The notes: generated from the letters alone by a model not told the origin. 13,536 nucleotides of DNA from an uncultured Lachnospiraceae bacterium (GCA_934402515.1 CAKRTZ010000054.1:1-13536); one strand, 5' to 3'; counted from the stretch's first letter, positions 6,042 to 13,260 are shown. Made by a program: numbers and translations.

Positions 6042-6345
6042 AAGAACCCATCGGGTGGGAAGCATCACCTTTGGTGTATTGCTGGTGCTGTTTGGAAGTC
6101 TGTTTCTGGTGCATGCCTTTGTACCGGCCCTGCTGTATTCCATGATTTTCCGGCTTTGGCCCTGCATTTTCATTTTGCTGGGGCTGGAGGTATTAGTCAG
6201 TTCCCGAAAAGAGGGAACTATGTATACTTATGACGGAATGGCGATCTTTCTCACCATGATGTTAACGATTTTCGCTTTTGTAATGGCATTTTTGGATTAT
6301 GGACTGCAGCATGGATACTGGCAGATTTGTTTTAATTCTTTTTAA
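6013..6345 (+). CDS. Small membrane protein with LiaI/LiaF-like transmembrane region
   Basis: A 110-residue protein with three predicted helices (about 15-35, 43-62, 75-95). The stretch RVGSITFGVLLVLFGSLFLV followed by FRLWPCIFILLGLEVLVSS (47-65) matches the N-terminal transmembrane region shared by LiaF, LiaI and related envelope-stress proteins; the cytoplasmic or extracellular domain of LiaF is absent. ATG 6013 has AGGAGG (5998-6003) nine bases upstream inside the preceding gene, so the two overlap by 29 bases and are probably translationally coupled. An upstream ATG at 5974 is rejected for lack of a ribosome site. It closes the sigma operon; no terminator hairpin is visible after it. Confidence 0.8.
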   Translation: METTELTKNKRTHRVGSITFGVLLVLFGSLFLVHAFVPALLYSMIFRLWPCIFILLGLEVLVSSRKEGTMYTYDGMAIFLTMMLTIFAFVMAFLDYGLQHGYWQICFNSF

Positions 6346-6390
6346 TTTATTTTTATGAGTCAAAAGTCCTGGGTTTTTGGTGGAAATACA

Positions 6391-6419
6391 TTGCGATAGG
6401 CGGAAAAGTCCGCTATAAT
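6391..6419 (+). promoter_or_regulatory. Promoter of the sensor diguanylate cyclase, with internal palindrome
   Basis: -35 TTGCGA (6391-6396), 17-base spacer, perfect -10 TATAAT (6414-6419). The spacer contains the inverted repeat GCGGA-AAAG-TCCGC (6400-6413), which abuts the -10 box and could be an operator. The predicted start of transcription, about 6426, falls next to the ATG at 6427. Confidence 0.65.
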
Positions 6420-6426
6420 GAAATGT

Positions 6427-8406
6427 ATGAAAACTATTAATGTTGCGCTGTTTGTCAGCGAATTTGAAGATCCATATATTAATGAACTGTCCAAGGGAGC
6501 CGTGCGCGCAGCAAGGGAACTGGGGTATAATCTGTATACTTTTCCCATACGCTATGTGGATGGGCAAGGTATGCCTCCCATTGAATATGACTGCGACTAC
6601 CAGAATGAGGTAATGTTGCGCTTTGTGCAGGACACTGGAATTGATATTGCACTGGTTACTCTTGGCAGCGTAGGTGCGAAACTCTCCAATGAGGAACGCC
6701 TGAATTTTTTGAATCATCTGACGATCCCCGTCATTGTAATTACCAATGATATGGAAGGGTATGCAAGCGTCAATGTAGATAATACTGCCGGACTGATTGA
6801 AGGAATTGAGCATCTGATTCATCAGCATAACCGAAAGCATCTGGGCTATATCAGTGGCCGGTTGTCGAATCAGAACGCAGAGATGCGCTGCCGTGTCTTT
6901 AAAGAAGTGATGGAGAAGAACGGTTTCACCCCGGAACAATACCACATTGTGGAGGGTGATTTTGGCTCTTCTTCAGAAGAAGCATCCAGAAAAATGTTTG
7001 AAGAGTTCCCGGAAGTGGATGCGTTGGTTTGCGGAAATGACGTGATTGGATATGGTGCCTACCATGTCATTACAGAGCGTGGACTCAAGATCGGTGAAGA
7101 TATTGCTGTGTTGGGGTTTGACGACTCGCCTTATTCCAGGGAACTCAGCCCGGGGCTTGCCACTGTCCGGGGAGCTTCCGATATGCTTGGCTATGAAGCG
7201 GTAAAGGCATGCCAGAGGGTATTAAATGGAGAAAAAGTGCAGATACTCATTCCAACAGTGCTTGTACCCAGAGAATCCTGCGGCTGTCACGAAGTCTCGG
7301 ATCAGCTCCAGAGAGATGAATTAATGAGTATGTTGGAGAGAGAGGCCTCCATCAACTATACGCTGATGTCCGTATCCCGCAATATTACCAACAGTGAGGA
7401 AGAGAATGACCGGATTTATTCCATGATTCTGAAAAGTCTGTGTCGTATGAACTTAGAATCCATTTATTTTTACACCTTTCCTCAGGAAGTGGCATTTCGC
7501 AGAGGGGACATCTGGGAAAAACCAAGTTATGTGAAGTTACAGGCATATTATCAAAAAGAAGGGCAGCGAATACCTAAGATTCACTACCAGCCCATGCCCA
7601 TTTATACCTATCCAGTAAAGGACCAGGATGTGAAACGGGTGAAGAGTGAAGAACGGGAAATCCCTTTTTCTGATATTTTTCACAATGCATTTTTCTCACC
7701 ACAGAAGCCCGGTGCTTATGTGGTAACCTTGCTTTATGCAGGTGAGATTCAATATGGTTTCCTGGTATGGGAGGTGGAACCGGAGTATTTCTGCCAGATC
7801 AGTAAAATGTCTTATCAGGTCGCCAATGCACTAAAGGTAGACCGCCTGCTTTCCAACCGCAATCAGCTGGTGAAGCAGTTAGAAGAAGTATCCCGTACCG
7901 ATCCTCTTACAGGAATTCTGAACCGCCGGGGTTATATGGAAAAACTGGAAGAAGATGTGGCTGCCGCAGAAAATGCCGGCAAGTACGCAGCTGTTATCTA
8001 TGCAGATATGAATAACCTCAAGGTGATCAATGACCGCTACGGACATGAGGAGGGTGACGCGGCACTGCGGACAAGTGCCATGATCCTGCAGGATACATTC
8101 CTGCATTTCCAACAGACAGGAGAAGTGGGAAGACTTGGCGGTGATGAGTTTTCTACTTATTTAATATCTCCCACAATGATCACGGAGGAGAAACTCCGCG
8201 CCCAGCTGAAAGAAAGTACCCGGAAGTTTAATGAGAGAAGTGACAAGCCTTATCAGGTGACGATTTCTGTGGGAATCTGCTGTTTCCAATGCTCCTGGCG
8301 TGTGGATATCGATGCGGAACTGGGCAAGGCGGACCAGAAACAATACCTGGATAAAAAGGACAAACCCCTGAGTGTTATGAAAGATACTCTTAAAAGCTTG
8401 CTTTAG
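6427..8406 (+). CDS. LacI-type substrate-binding domain fused to GGDEF diguanylate cyclase
   Basis: A 659-residue cytoplasmic protein in three parts. Residues 4-283 are a LacI/periplasmic-binding-like fold (INVALFVSEFEDPY, VDNTAGLIEGIEHL, VDALVCGNDVIGYGAY, IAVLGFDDSPYSRELSPGLA) ending in the PRESCGC motif (C285/C287). There is no N-terminal helix-turn-helix and no signal peptide. Residues ~290-480 are a linker domain I do not recognise, with a helical start. Residues ~486-650 are a GGDEF domain: DPLTGILNRRGY (D492), metal-binding D527 in YADMNNLKVINDRYGH, and an intact GGDEF at 571-575, so it should make cyclic di-GMP from GTP. The inhibitory RxxD site upstream of GGDEF is absent (QQTG instead). 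It presumably couples a small ligand, perhaps a sugar, to cyclic di-GMP. ATG 6418 is an alternative start. The cysteine desulfurase gene follows after 31 bases. Confidence 0.93.
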   Translation: MKTINVALFVSEFEDPYINELSKGAVRAARELGYNLYTFPIRYVDGQGMPPIEYDCDYQNEVMLRFVQDTGIDIALVTLGSVGAKLSNEERLNFLNHLTIPVIVITNDMEGYASVNVDNTAGLIEGIEHLIHQHNRKHLGYISGRLSNQNAEMRCRVFKEVMEKNGFTPEQYHIVEGDFGSSSEEASRKMFEEFPEVDALVCGNDVIGYGAYHVITERGLKIGEDIAVLGFDDSPYSRELSPGLATVRGASDMLGYEAVKACQRVLNGEKVQILIPTVLVPRESCGCHEVSDQLQRDELMSMLEREASINYTLMSVSRNITNSEEENDRIYSMILKSLCRMNLESIYFYTFPQEVAFRRGDIWEKPSYVKLQAYYQKEGQRIPKIHYQPMPIYTYPVKDQDVKRVKSEEREIPFSDIFHNAFFSPQKPGAYVVTLLYAGEIQYGFLVWEVEPEYFCQISKMSYQVANALKVDRLLSNRNQLVKQLEEVSRTDPLTGILNRRGYMEKLEEDVAAAENAGKYAAVIYADMNNLKVINDRYGHEEGDAALRTSAMILQDTFLHFQQTGEVGRLGGDEFSTYLISPTMITEEKLRAQLKESTRKFNERSDKPYQVTISVGICCFQCSWRVDIDAELGKADQKQYLDKKDKPLSVMKDTLKSLL

Positions 8407-8437
8407 CATTTTGTGTTTTATTCAGGAGGTCGATTTT

Positions 8438-9580
8438 ATGAATAAGATATATGCAGATCATGCGGCCACTACCAAAATCAGTGAAACCGCAAAACAGGCA
8501 ATGATTGCCTGCATGGACGAGTATTATGGAAATCCCTCCAGTCTGCACACAGTAGGACAGCAGGCAGCAGAGCAGCTGTTAAAAGCGAGAGAAACGGTGG
8601 CTGACCTTTTGGGAGCCGATCCGAAAGAGATATATTTCACATCCGGTGGCAGTGAGGCGGATAACCAGGCAATTCTTTCCGCTGCATATTTTGGAAAAAA
8701 GAATGGAAAAAATCATATTATTTCCACGACCTTTGAACACCATGCAGTACTGCACACTTTAAAAAAGCTGGAGAAAGAAGGCTTTGAAGTTACTCTGTTG
8801 GATGTCCATGAGAATGGTATCGTCACACCGGAACAGGTGGCAGATGCCATCCGCGAGGATACTGCACTGGTAACCATCATGTATGCCAATAACGAAATCG
8901 GGACGATCCAGCCCATTCGTGAGATCGGAGCTATCTGCCGCGGGAAAGAGGTTCCTTTCCACACCGATGCGGTACAGGCTGTGGGGCATATCCCTGTGAA
9001 TGTGGAGAAAGACAACATTGATATGCTTTCCCTGTCCGGTCACAAATTCCGGGGACCGAAGGGCGTCGGGCTTCTTTATGCCAGAAAAGGAATGCCTCTG
9101 GTGAATGTCATTGAGGGAGGGGCACAGGAGCGTGGTAAACGTGCCGGTACAGAGAATTTACCTGCCATTGTCGGCATGGTTGCAGCTTTGCAGGAGGCAA
9201 CGGAGAATATGGAGCAGGAGGCGCCCCGGATCAGTGCCATGCGTGACCAGCTGATTGAGGGGCTGTCCCAGATCCCTCGTTCCCGACTGAACGGGGACAG
9301 GGAACGCCGTTTACCCGGAACGGTAAACTTTGTATTTGAAGGGGTTGAAGATGAAATGCTGCTGCTTCAACTGGATGCCAGAGGGATTGCCGCATCTTCC
9401 GGTTCCGCCTGTACCGCAGGCTCCCTGGAACCCAGTCATGTGTTATTGGCTTTGGGGCTGCCCACTGAAATAGCCCGCGGTTCCCTGCGACTTTCCATTG
9501 GTGCAGAAAATACCCTGGAGGAGATGGAGTATATCATAAAATCTGTGAAGGAAGTAGTGGCGCAGCTGAGAGGAGAATAA
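8438..9580 (+). CDS. Cysteine desulfurase, NifS/IscS family
   Basis: A 380-residue PLP enzyme that removes sulfur from cysteine for iron-sulfur clusters, thiolated tRNA or other sulfur cofactors. The N-terminus has the signature YADHAATTKIS, then FTSGGSEADNQAI (PLP phosphate-binding), H101 in FEHHAV, NNEIGTIQPI, the PLP lysine K203 in SLSGHKF, GGAQERGKRAGTEN, and the catalytic C325 in SSGSACTAGSLEPSHVL. The long loop around the cysteine marks it as group I (NifS/IscS) rather than SufS. The start is ATG 8438, eight bases after a perfect AGGAGGT (8424-8430); the upstream in-frame TTG at 8411 lacks support. It is probably co-transcribed with the diguanylate cyclase (31-base gap). No IscU scaffold, IscR or ThiI gene is next to it; the downstream gene is convergent. 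Confidence 0.96.
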   Translation: MNKIYADHAATTKISETAKQAMIACMDEYYGNPSSLHTVGQQAAEQLLKARETVADLLGADPKEIYFTSGGSEADNQAILSAAYFGKKNGKNHIISTTFEHHAVLHTLKKLEKEGFEVTLLDVHENGIVTPEQVADAIREDTALVTIMYANNEIGTIQPIREIGAICRGKEVPFHTDAVQAVGHIPVNVEKDNIDMLSLSGHKFRGPKGVGLLYARKGMPLVNVIEGGAQERGKRAGTENLPAIVGMVAALQEATENMEQEAPRISAMRDQLIEGLSQIPRSRLNGDRERRLPGTVNFVFEGVEDEMLLLQLDARGIAASSGSACTAGSLEPSHVLLALGLPTEIARGSLRLSIGAENTLEEMEYIIKSVKEVVAQLRGE

Positions 9581-9622
9581 AACAGGTGCCGATAACAGCA
9601 AGCGTCCGTCAAACAAATATTC

Positions 9623-9883
9623 TTACTCCCCTTCCATCTTCCTCACAATATCCCCATACCTTCCAATGACCGCCTTGTAATTTTCACGTTTGTGGGGAAA
9701 CAGGCAATTGGTGCAGTCCTTGCGCCCTTTTTCTGTATAACGGAAATTTCCCCCACACTTATCCCCCAGCACATACAGAGGACAATAGCAGAACAGACAA
9801 TTGAAATTCTCCGGATCGGCTCCCTTATGACAGGGAAAATACTCACACTTTTTATGAGAAAAATAAGAATATTCCTGAGCCAT
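9623..9883 (-). CDS. Cysteine-rich small-domain protein
   Basis: An 86-residue protein with eight cysteines (13, 18, 29, 32, 34, 43, 57, 60). The core CEYFPCHKGADPENFNCLFC, then YCPLYVLGDKCGGNF and DCTNCLFPH, matches the 'cysteine-rich small domain' proteins of Clostridia and methanogens, which probably bind zinc or an iron-sulfur cluster; their function is not established, though some lie near cobalamin genes. ATG 9883 has AAGGAGGGG just upstream on the reverse strand. The frame is open further upstream to 10006 but that stretch runs into the proS promoter and is not part of the family. It converges on the cysteine desulfurase, with 42 bases between stops and no visible terminator. Confidence 0.88.
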   Translation of the reverse strand: MAQEYSYFSHKKCEYFPCHKGADPENFNCLFCYCPLYVLGDKCGGNFRYTEKGRKDCTNCLFPHKRENYKAVIGRYGDIVRKMEGE

Positions 9884-9911
9884 TTTGCCCCTCCTTACTG
9901 AAACTGAAATC

Positions 9912-9940
9912 AGATTAGCATGCCCTCTCAAAGAAAACAA
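9912..9940 (-). promoter_or_regulatory. Weak candidate promoter of the Cys-rich gene
   Basis: On the reverse strand, TTGTTT (9940-9935), a 17-base spacer and TAATCT (9917-9912). Both boxes are partial matches but spacing and position, about 30 bases before ATG 9883, fit. It would diverge from the proS promoter at 9972. Confidence 0.3.
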
Positions 9941-9971
9941 GGGGAAAAAGCAGTTTCCGGCGCACCTTTGC

Positions 9972-10001
9972 TTGACAAACTGGCCCTGACCGTCATAAAA
10001 T
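9972..10001 (+). promoter_or_regulatory. Promoter of the proS T-box leader
   Basis: Perfect -35 TTGACA (9972-9977), 18-base spacer, -10 TAAAAT (9996-10001). Transcription should start near 10008, just before the T-box stem I. Confidence 0.7.
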
Positions 10002-10009
10002 AGCATCAG

Positions 10010-10270
10010 TTAGTGACATGGAAGAGGAATAGTACAGGTTTACCCATCTCAGAGAGAGCGTAGATTTGGTGAGAGACGCTTATGAAAGGAAGCTGGAACC
10101 CGCCTTGGAGTCCTGTGTGAAAAGCATTCATTGGAAGCAGGAAGCACAGCGTAACACCGGCGTTAACGGTAGGATGAGAAGCATGCATAAGCATGAAAAA
10201 GGGTGGTACCGCCGATAAAAGCTAATAAGCCTTCGGTCCCTGAGCTGTCGGGGATAGAAGGCTTTTTTAT
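10010..10270 (+). promoter_or_regulatory. T-box riboswitch, proline-specific
   Basis: A full T-box leader lies between the promoter and proS. Stem I carries the loop E motif AGTA (10031-10034) facing GAA (10096-10098); the next bases are CCC (10099-10101), and the shifted register reads CCG, so either way the specifier is a proline codon. CAG (10035-10037) pairs with CTG (10093-10095) above it. The conserved T-box GGGTGGTACCGC is at 10201-10212. The terminator stem is AAGCCTTC (10227-10234) with GAAGGCTT (10257-10264), then a T run to 10268. Uncharged tRNA-Pro should bind the specifier and T-box, form the antiterminator and let proS be transcribed; charged tRNA leads to termination. Confidence 0.93.
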
Positions 10271-10328
10271 TGCATAGGAAATTCCTCTTTTCCCCGTAAA
10301 AACAAATGTGCCGTGAAAGGAGAAAATT

Positions 10329-11759
10329 ATGGCAGATAAGAAATTAGTAGAGTCCATTACCTCAATGGAAGAAGATTTTGCCCAGTGGTATACCGATGTG
10401 TGCCTTAAGGCAGAACTGATTGATTACACCAGCGTCAAGGGATGCATGGTATTTCGTCCGGAAGGATACGCGATCTGGGAGCTGATTCAGGCAGAACTGG
10501 ATCGTCGTTTCAAGGAGACAGGCGTGCGCAACGTATACCTGCCCATGTTTATTCCGGAGAGCCTGTTGGAAAAAGAAAAAGATCATGTGGAAGGATTTGC
10601 CCCTGAAGTAGCATGGGTTACCCATGGGGGTCTGCAGCCTCTGCAGGAACGCCTGTGTGTACGTCCCACTTCAGAGACCCTTTTCTGTGATTACTATAAA
10701 AACACCATTCAGTCCTACAGAGATCTGCCCCAGGTATGTAACCAGTGGTGTTCTGTGGTTCGCTGGGAGAAGGAAACCAGACCTTTCCTGCGTTCCAGAG
10801 AGTTCCTGTGGCAGGAGGGACATACCGCCCATGCTACCGCTGAGGAAGCAGAAGAGCGCACGGTTCAGATGCTGAATGTCTACGCAGACTTTATGGAGCA
10901 GGTACTGGCAATTCCTGTGATCAAGGGACAGAAGACAGAGAAGGAAAAATTTGCCGGTGCAGAGGCTACCTATACCATTGAAGCACTGATGCATGATGGA
11001 AAAGCATTACAGTCCGGCACCAGCCACAACTTCGGCGATGGCTTTGCAAAAGCCTTTGGCGTACAGTATACCGACAAAGATAACACCTTAAAATATGTAC
11101 ATCAGACTTCCTGGGGTATGACCACCCGTACCATTGGTGCAGTGATCATGGTACATGGTGACAATTCCGGTCTGGTGCTGCCTCCTGCAATCGCACCTAC
11201 CCAGATTACCATTATTCCTATCCAGCAGCGGAAAGAGGGAGTACTGGAGACCGCTTATGAACTGAAAGATCGTCTCAGCAATTTCCGAGTAAAAGTGGAT
11301 GACAGCGATAAGAGTCCCGGATGGAAATTCTCTGAGCAGGAGATGCGGGGTATTCCTCTTCGTGTGGAGATCGGACCCAAGGATATTGAGGCAAATAAGT
11401 GCGTGATTTGCCGTCGCGATACCCGTGAGAAGATAGAAGTAAGTCTGGACGAACTGGAAGCAAAGGTAGCTGAGCTTTTGGCAGCAATGCAGGTAGAGAT
11501 GCTGGAGCGTGCGAGAGCACACCGTGATTCCCATACCTATGCAGCGAAGAACTATGAGGAATTCAAAAAAATCTTTGCTGAGAAGTCTGGTTTTGTCAAA
11601 GCAATGTGGTGCGGAGACCGTGCCTGCGAGGACAAGATTAAAGAGGACTTAAGCGTAACCAGCCGGTGTATGCCTTTCGAGCAGGAGCAGATCGCAGACA
11701 CCTGTGTCTGCTGTGGAAAACCCGCCAAGAAGATGGTTTACTGGGGCAGAGCGTACTAA
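10329..11759 (+). CDS. proS: Prolyl-tRNA synthetase, archaeal/eukaryote-like type (ProS type 3)
   Basis: A 476-residue class II synthetase that charges tRNA-Pro with proline. It lacks the ~180-residue INS editing insertion of the bacterial type (about 565 residues), and it has the C-terminal extension of the archaeal-like type. Class II motif 2 is at 145-164 (RWEKETRPFLRSREFLWQEG), the Arg-containing motif 3 at 264-275 (MTTRTIGAVIMV), and the anticodon-binding domain begins near APTQITIIPI (~295). The tail has a zinc-binding-like set of cysteines (CVICRRD; DTCVCCGKPAKK) and ends in the usual aromatic YWGRAY. ATG 10329 follows AAAGGAGA. It is controlled by the T-box leader upstream and is followed by a strong bidirectional terminator; no other gene shares the transcript. 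Confidence 0.98.
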   Translation: MADKKLVESITSMEEDFAQWYTDVCLKAELIDYTSVKGCMVFRPEGYAIWELIQAELDRRFKETGVRNVYLPMFIPESLLEKEKDHVEGFAPEVAWVTHGGLQPLQERLCVRPTSETLFCDYYKNTIQSYRDLPQVCNQWCSVVRWEKETRPFLRSREFLWQEGHTAHATAEEAEERTVQMLNVYADFMEQVLAIPVIKGQKTEKEKFAGAEATYTIEALMHDGKALQSGTSHNFGDGFAKAFGVQYTDKDNTLKYVHQTSWGMTTRTIGAVIMVHGDNSGLVLPPAIAPTQITIIPIQQRKEGVLETAYELKDRLSNFRVKVDDSDKSPGWKFSEQEMRGIPLRVEIGPKDIEANKCVICRRDTREKIEVSLDELEAKVAELLAAMQVEMLERARAHRDSHTYAAKNYEEFKKIFAEKSGFVKAMWCGDRACEDKIKEDLSVTSRCMPFEQEQIADTCVCCGKPAKKMVYWGRAY

Positions 11760-11773
11760 GATTTACAATAAGA

Positions 11774-11817
11774 AGAAAAGAACAGGGCGTTCCCGAGGGA
11801 ACGCCCTGTTCTTTTCT
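11774..11817. terminator. Bidirectional terminator between proS and the ATPase gene
   Basis: A 21-bp perfect inverted repeat: the left arm at 11774-11794 (ending GGGCGTTCCC) and the right arm at 11797-11817 (starting GGGAACGCCC), two bases apart, so the real loop is CGAG or similar. The arms end in AAAAG and CTTTT, giving a U-rich tail to RNA from either strand. It serves convergent proS and the ATPase gene, whose last codon bases overlap the arm. Confidence 0.9.
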
Positions 11818-12856
11818 ATAATAATTGCACCTTCACAAATTCAGAGAAACGGGGAAGAGCCATGGAAATCTTCCCGTATTCTCTGGTATCAATGATGCCC
11901 TTTCGCTTTAAACGTTCGCGATAAACGGAAAACAATTCTGATTTCATATTGAGATTTTCCCGGATCGTTTTTACCCGACATTCTCCGCTTGTGGCGATTT
12001 CGGTCATAATTTTCTTATCCAGTTCAGATAATTCAGACCATATTTTGCTATATACATATTCTTCCAGGTACTGATCATACTCTGGCAAGATTTCTTCCAG
12101 TGATTGTGTATCCCGGTGATTCCAATATAAATATCCCAACACCTGGTAGGCAAAAGGATAACCTTTGGTAAGCGCAGTCATGGCTTCTGCCGTTTCCAAA
12201 TCAATCTGAAAAATATCCATGTAGCTTTTCCGAACAGCCGTATAATTTAAAGGTTCCAAAACCAATTTAGGAGCCCGGTACAAAAAGGTCAAAGCTTTGT
12301 CATTCTGCAATTCGTAAATGTTCTCATATAATCCGGTCATTAAAAGATAAATCGGATAATCTTCTCGTATAAAAATCTGGAAGGAACTGGTAAAAACTCT
12401 GATATATTCAGAATTTGTAACTTCATCAATTGTGATTAGAAGTCGCTTTCCCATTTTTTTTATATGGAGCAACATGTGCATGAGGACATCTTCAATATCC
12501 GTAATCGGAGGAGTATGTTCCATGGAAACACCCAATCCAAATGCGGAAAAATCCAGTTTTGCCTTAATAAACCGTTCATGTAAATTCGGAATGCTGTAAA
12601 GCTTTGCAGCGAGACTTTGCAGTAAATTCCGGGTTGGATTCAATTCCACAGTAATCCAATTGGAAAGCTGATTTAATTCTGCAGCGATATTGGTCATCAT
12701 AACTGTTTTACCGGAGCCACGGACACCCGTAATCATATAAATTTGATTGGAAGGGATTTCGCTGGTAAAGCAGTCCAGAATTTCATTGGTCTGCGTAATT
12801 CTGGAAATGTATTGTATCGGCTTTTTCCCAAAAGATAAAGTAAATGGATTGTTCAT
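11816..12856 (-). CDS. AAA-type ATPase with C-terminal winged helix
   Basis: A 346-residue cytoplasmic protein. Walker A is GVRGSGKT (44-51), Walker B is LLITIDEV with D144-E145 (139-146), and LLMTGLYENI (171-180) is a sensor-1-like strand. A helical lid follows (LTKGYPFAYQVLGYL), and residues ~275-343 look like a winged helix (LDKKIMTEIATSGECRVKTI, then REYGKISMALPRFSEFVK). The layout is that of the ATPase_2/Orc1-Cdc6-like group of stand-alone ATP-binding proteins common in gut Firmicutes; the cellular role is unknown. ATG 12856 has AAGAGGTG (12861-12868) on the reverse strand. The upstream repeats (12861-12946) cover both promoter and ribosome site, so self-control is plausible. The gene is more AT-rich than proS, which may mean recent transfer. 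It ends in the shared terminator. Confidence 0.85.
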   Translation of the reverse strand: MNNPFTLSFGKKPIQYISRITQTNEILDCFTSEIPSNQIYMITGVRGSGKTVMMTNIAAELNQLSNWITVELNPTRNLLQSLAAKLYSIPNLHERFIKAKLDFSAFGLGVSMEHTPPITDIEDVLMHMLLHIKKMGKRLLITIDEVTNSEYIRVFTSSFQIFIREDYPIYLLMTGLYENIYELQNDKALTFLYRAPKLVLEPLNYTAVRKSYMDIFQIDLETAEAMTALTKGYPFAYQVLGYLYWNHRDTQSLEEILPEYDQYLEEYVYSKIWSELSELDKKIMTEIATSGECRVKTIRENLNMKSELFSVYRERLKRKGIIDTREYGKISMALPRFSEFVKVQLL

Positions 12857-12860
12857 TGCG

Positions 12861-12946
12861 CACCTCTTATATAAGTTTATATAACTTTTAATTTCTTATA
12901 TAACTGTATATAACTTTTAAATTATTATATAACTTTATATAACTTT
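12861..12946 (-). repeat. Three tandem 29-bp AT-rich repeats (iteron-like)
   Basis: On the reverse strand three units begin at 12946, 12917 and 12888, with an exact 29-base period. Each starts AAAGTTATATA and holds a second GTTATATA half-site 10 bases (one helical turn) after the first; in the third unit the second half-site is CTTATATAAG, itself a palindrome. Units 1 and 2 end in a short variable AATTT/GAAATT spacer. The array overlaps the ATPase promoter and runs into its ribosome site. This regular pattern suggests cooperative protein binding. Confidence 0.8.
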
Positions 12947-12952
12947 TGACAA
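12924..12952 (-). promoter_or_regulatory. Promoter of the ATPase gene, inside the repeat array
   Basis: On the reverse strand -35 TTGTCA (12952-12947), a 17-base spacer, and perfect -10 TATAAT (12929-12924). The spacer and -10 box are built from the first repeat unit, so a protein bound to the repeats would block or modulate transcription. Expected RNA start is near 12917. Confidence 0.7.
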
Positions 12953-12962
12953 TCCCTACCAG

Positions 12963-13260
12963 CTATTTTTTCTCATTCAATAAAATGACCCCATCGGCGG
13001 GATTATGGTCTACAGCACCCACAATGGGAGAAGCTACGCCCTTTGCCCAATGCCCGAACCTTTCCCATTTTCACCAATTCGTGTAAGGCTTCCATGGTTT
13101 CCTCAATCAGTGTACCGTAATCAAAGCGGTGAATAATATAAAGCTCCAGAGCGTGTTTTACGACCTGTTCCGTAGCTGCTTCATCAAGCGTCCAATCGTG
13201 CATAGTACCGGCTTTGCCAAAATTTACGTGTATTTGTCCAATGCCTGATAAGCAAGGCAC
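12963..13260 (-). pseudogene. Aldo/keto reductase remnant, internally deleted and frameshifted
   Basis: On the reverse strand the frame reads FGKAGTMHDWTLDEAATEQV then ALELYIIHRFDYGTLIEETM and EALHELVKMGKVRALGKG, the middle of an aldo/keto reductase (the LYxxHR with catalytic-site His, PIEETMxALxxLVxxGKVRxxG). Dropping one G near 13044 continues GVASPIVGAVDHNPADGVIL to a TAG at 12965-12963, which resembles the C-terminal SPIIGxxxxxHLxdav segment. The barrel strands between these parts, and the N-terminal Asp/Tyr/Lys catalytic residues, are gone. The start (GTG 13260) and the first ~15 codons have no family likeness. It is not a functional enzyme. It lies just upstream of, and co-oriented with, the ATPase gene. 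Confidence 0.65.

Noticed and set aside
12946..12951. TTGACA on the plus strand as a forward promoter
   Set aside because: No -10 box at 15-19 bases; it is the complement of the ATPase -35 region.
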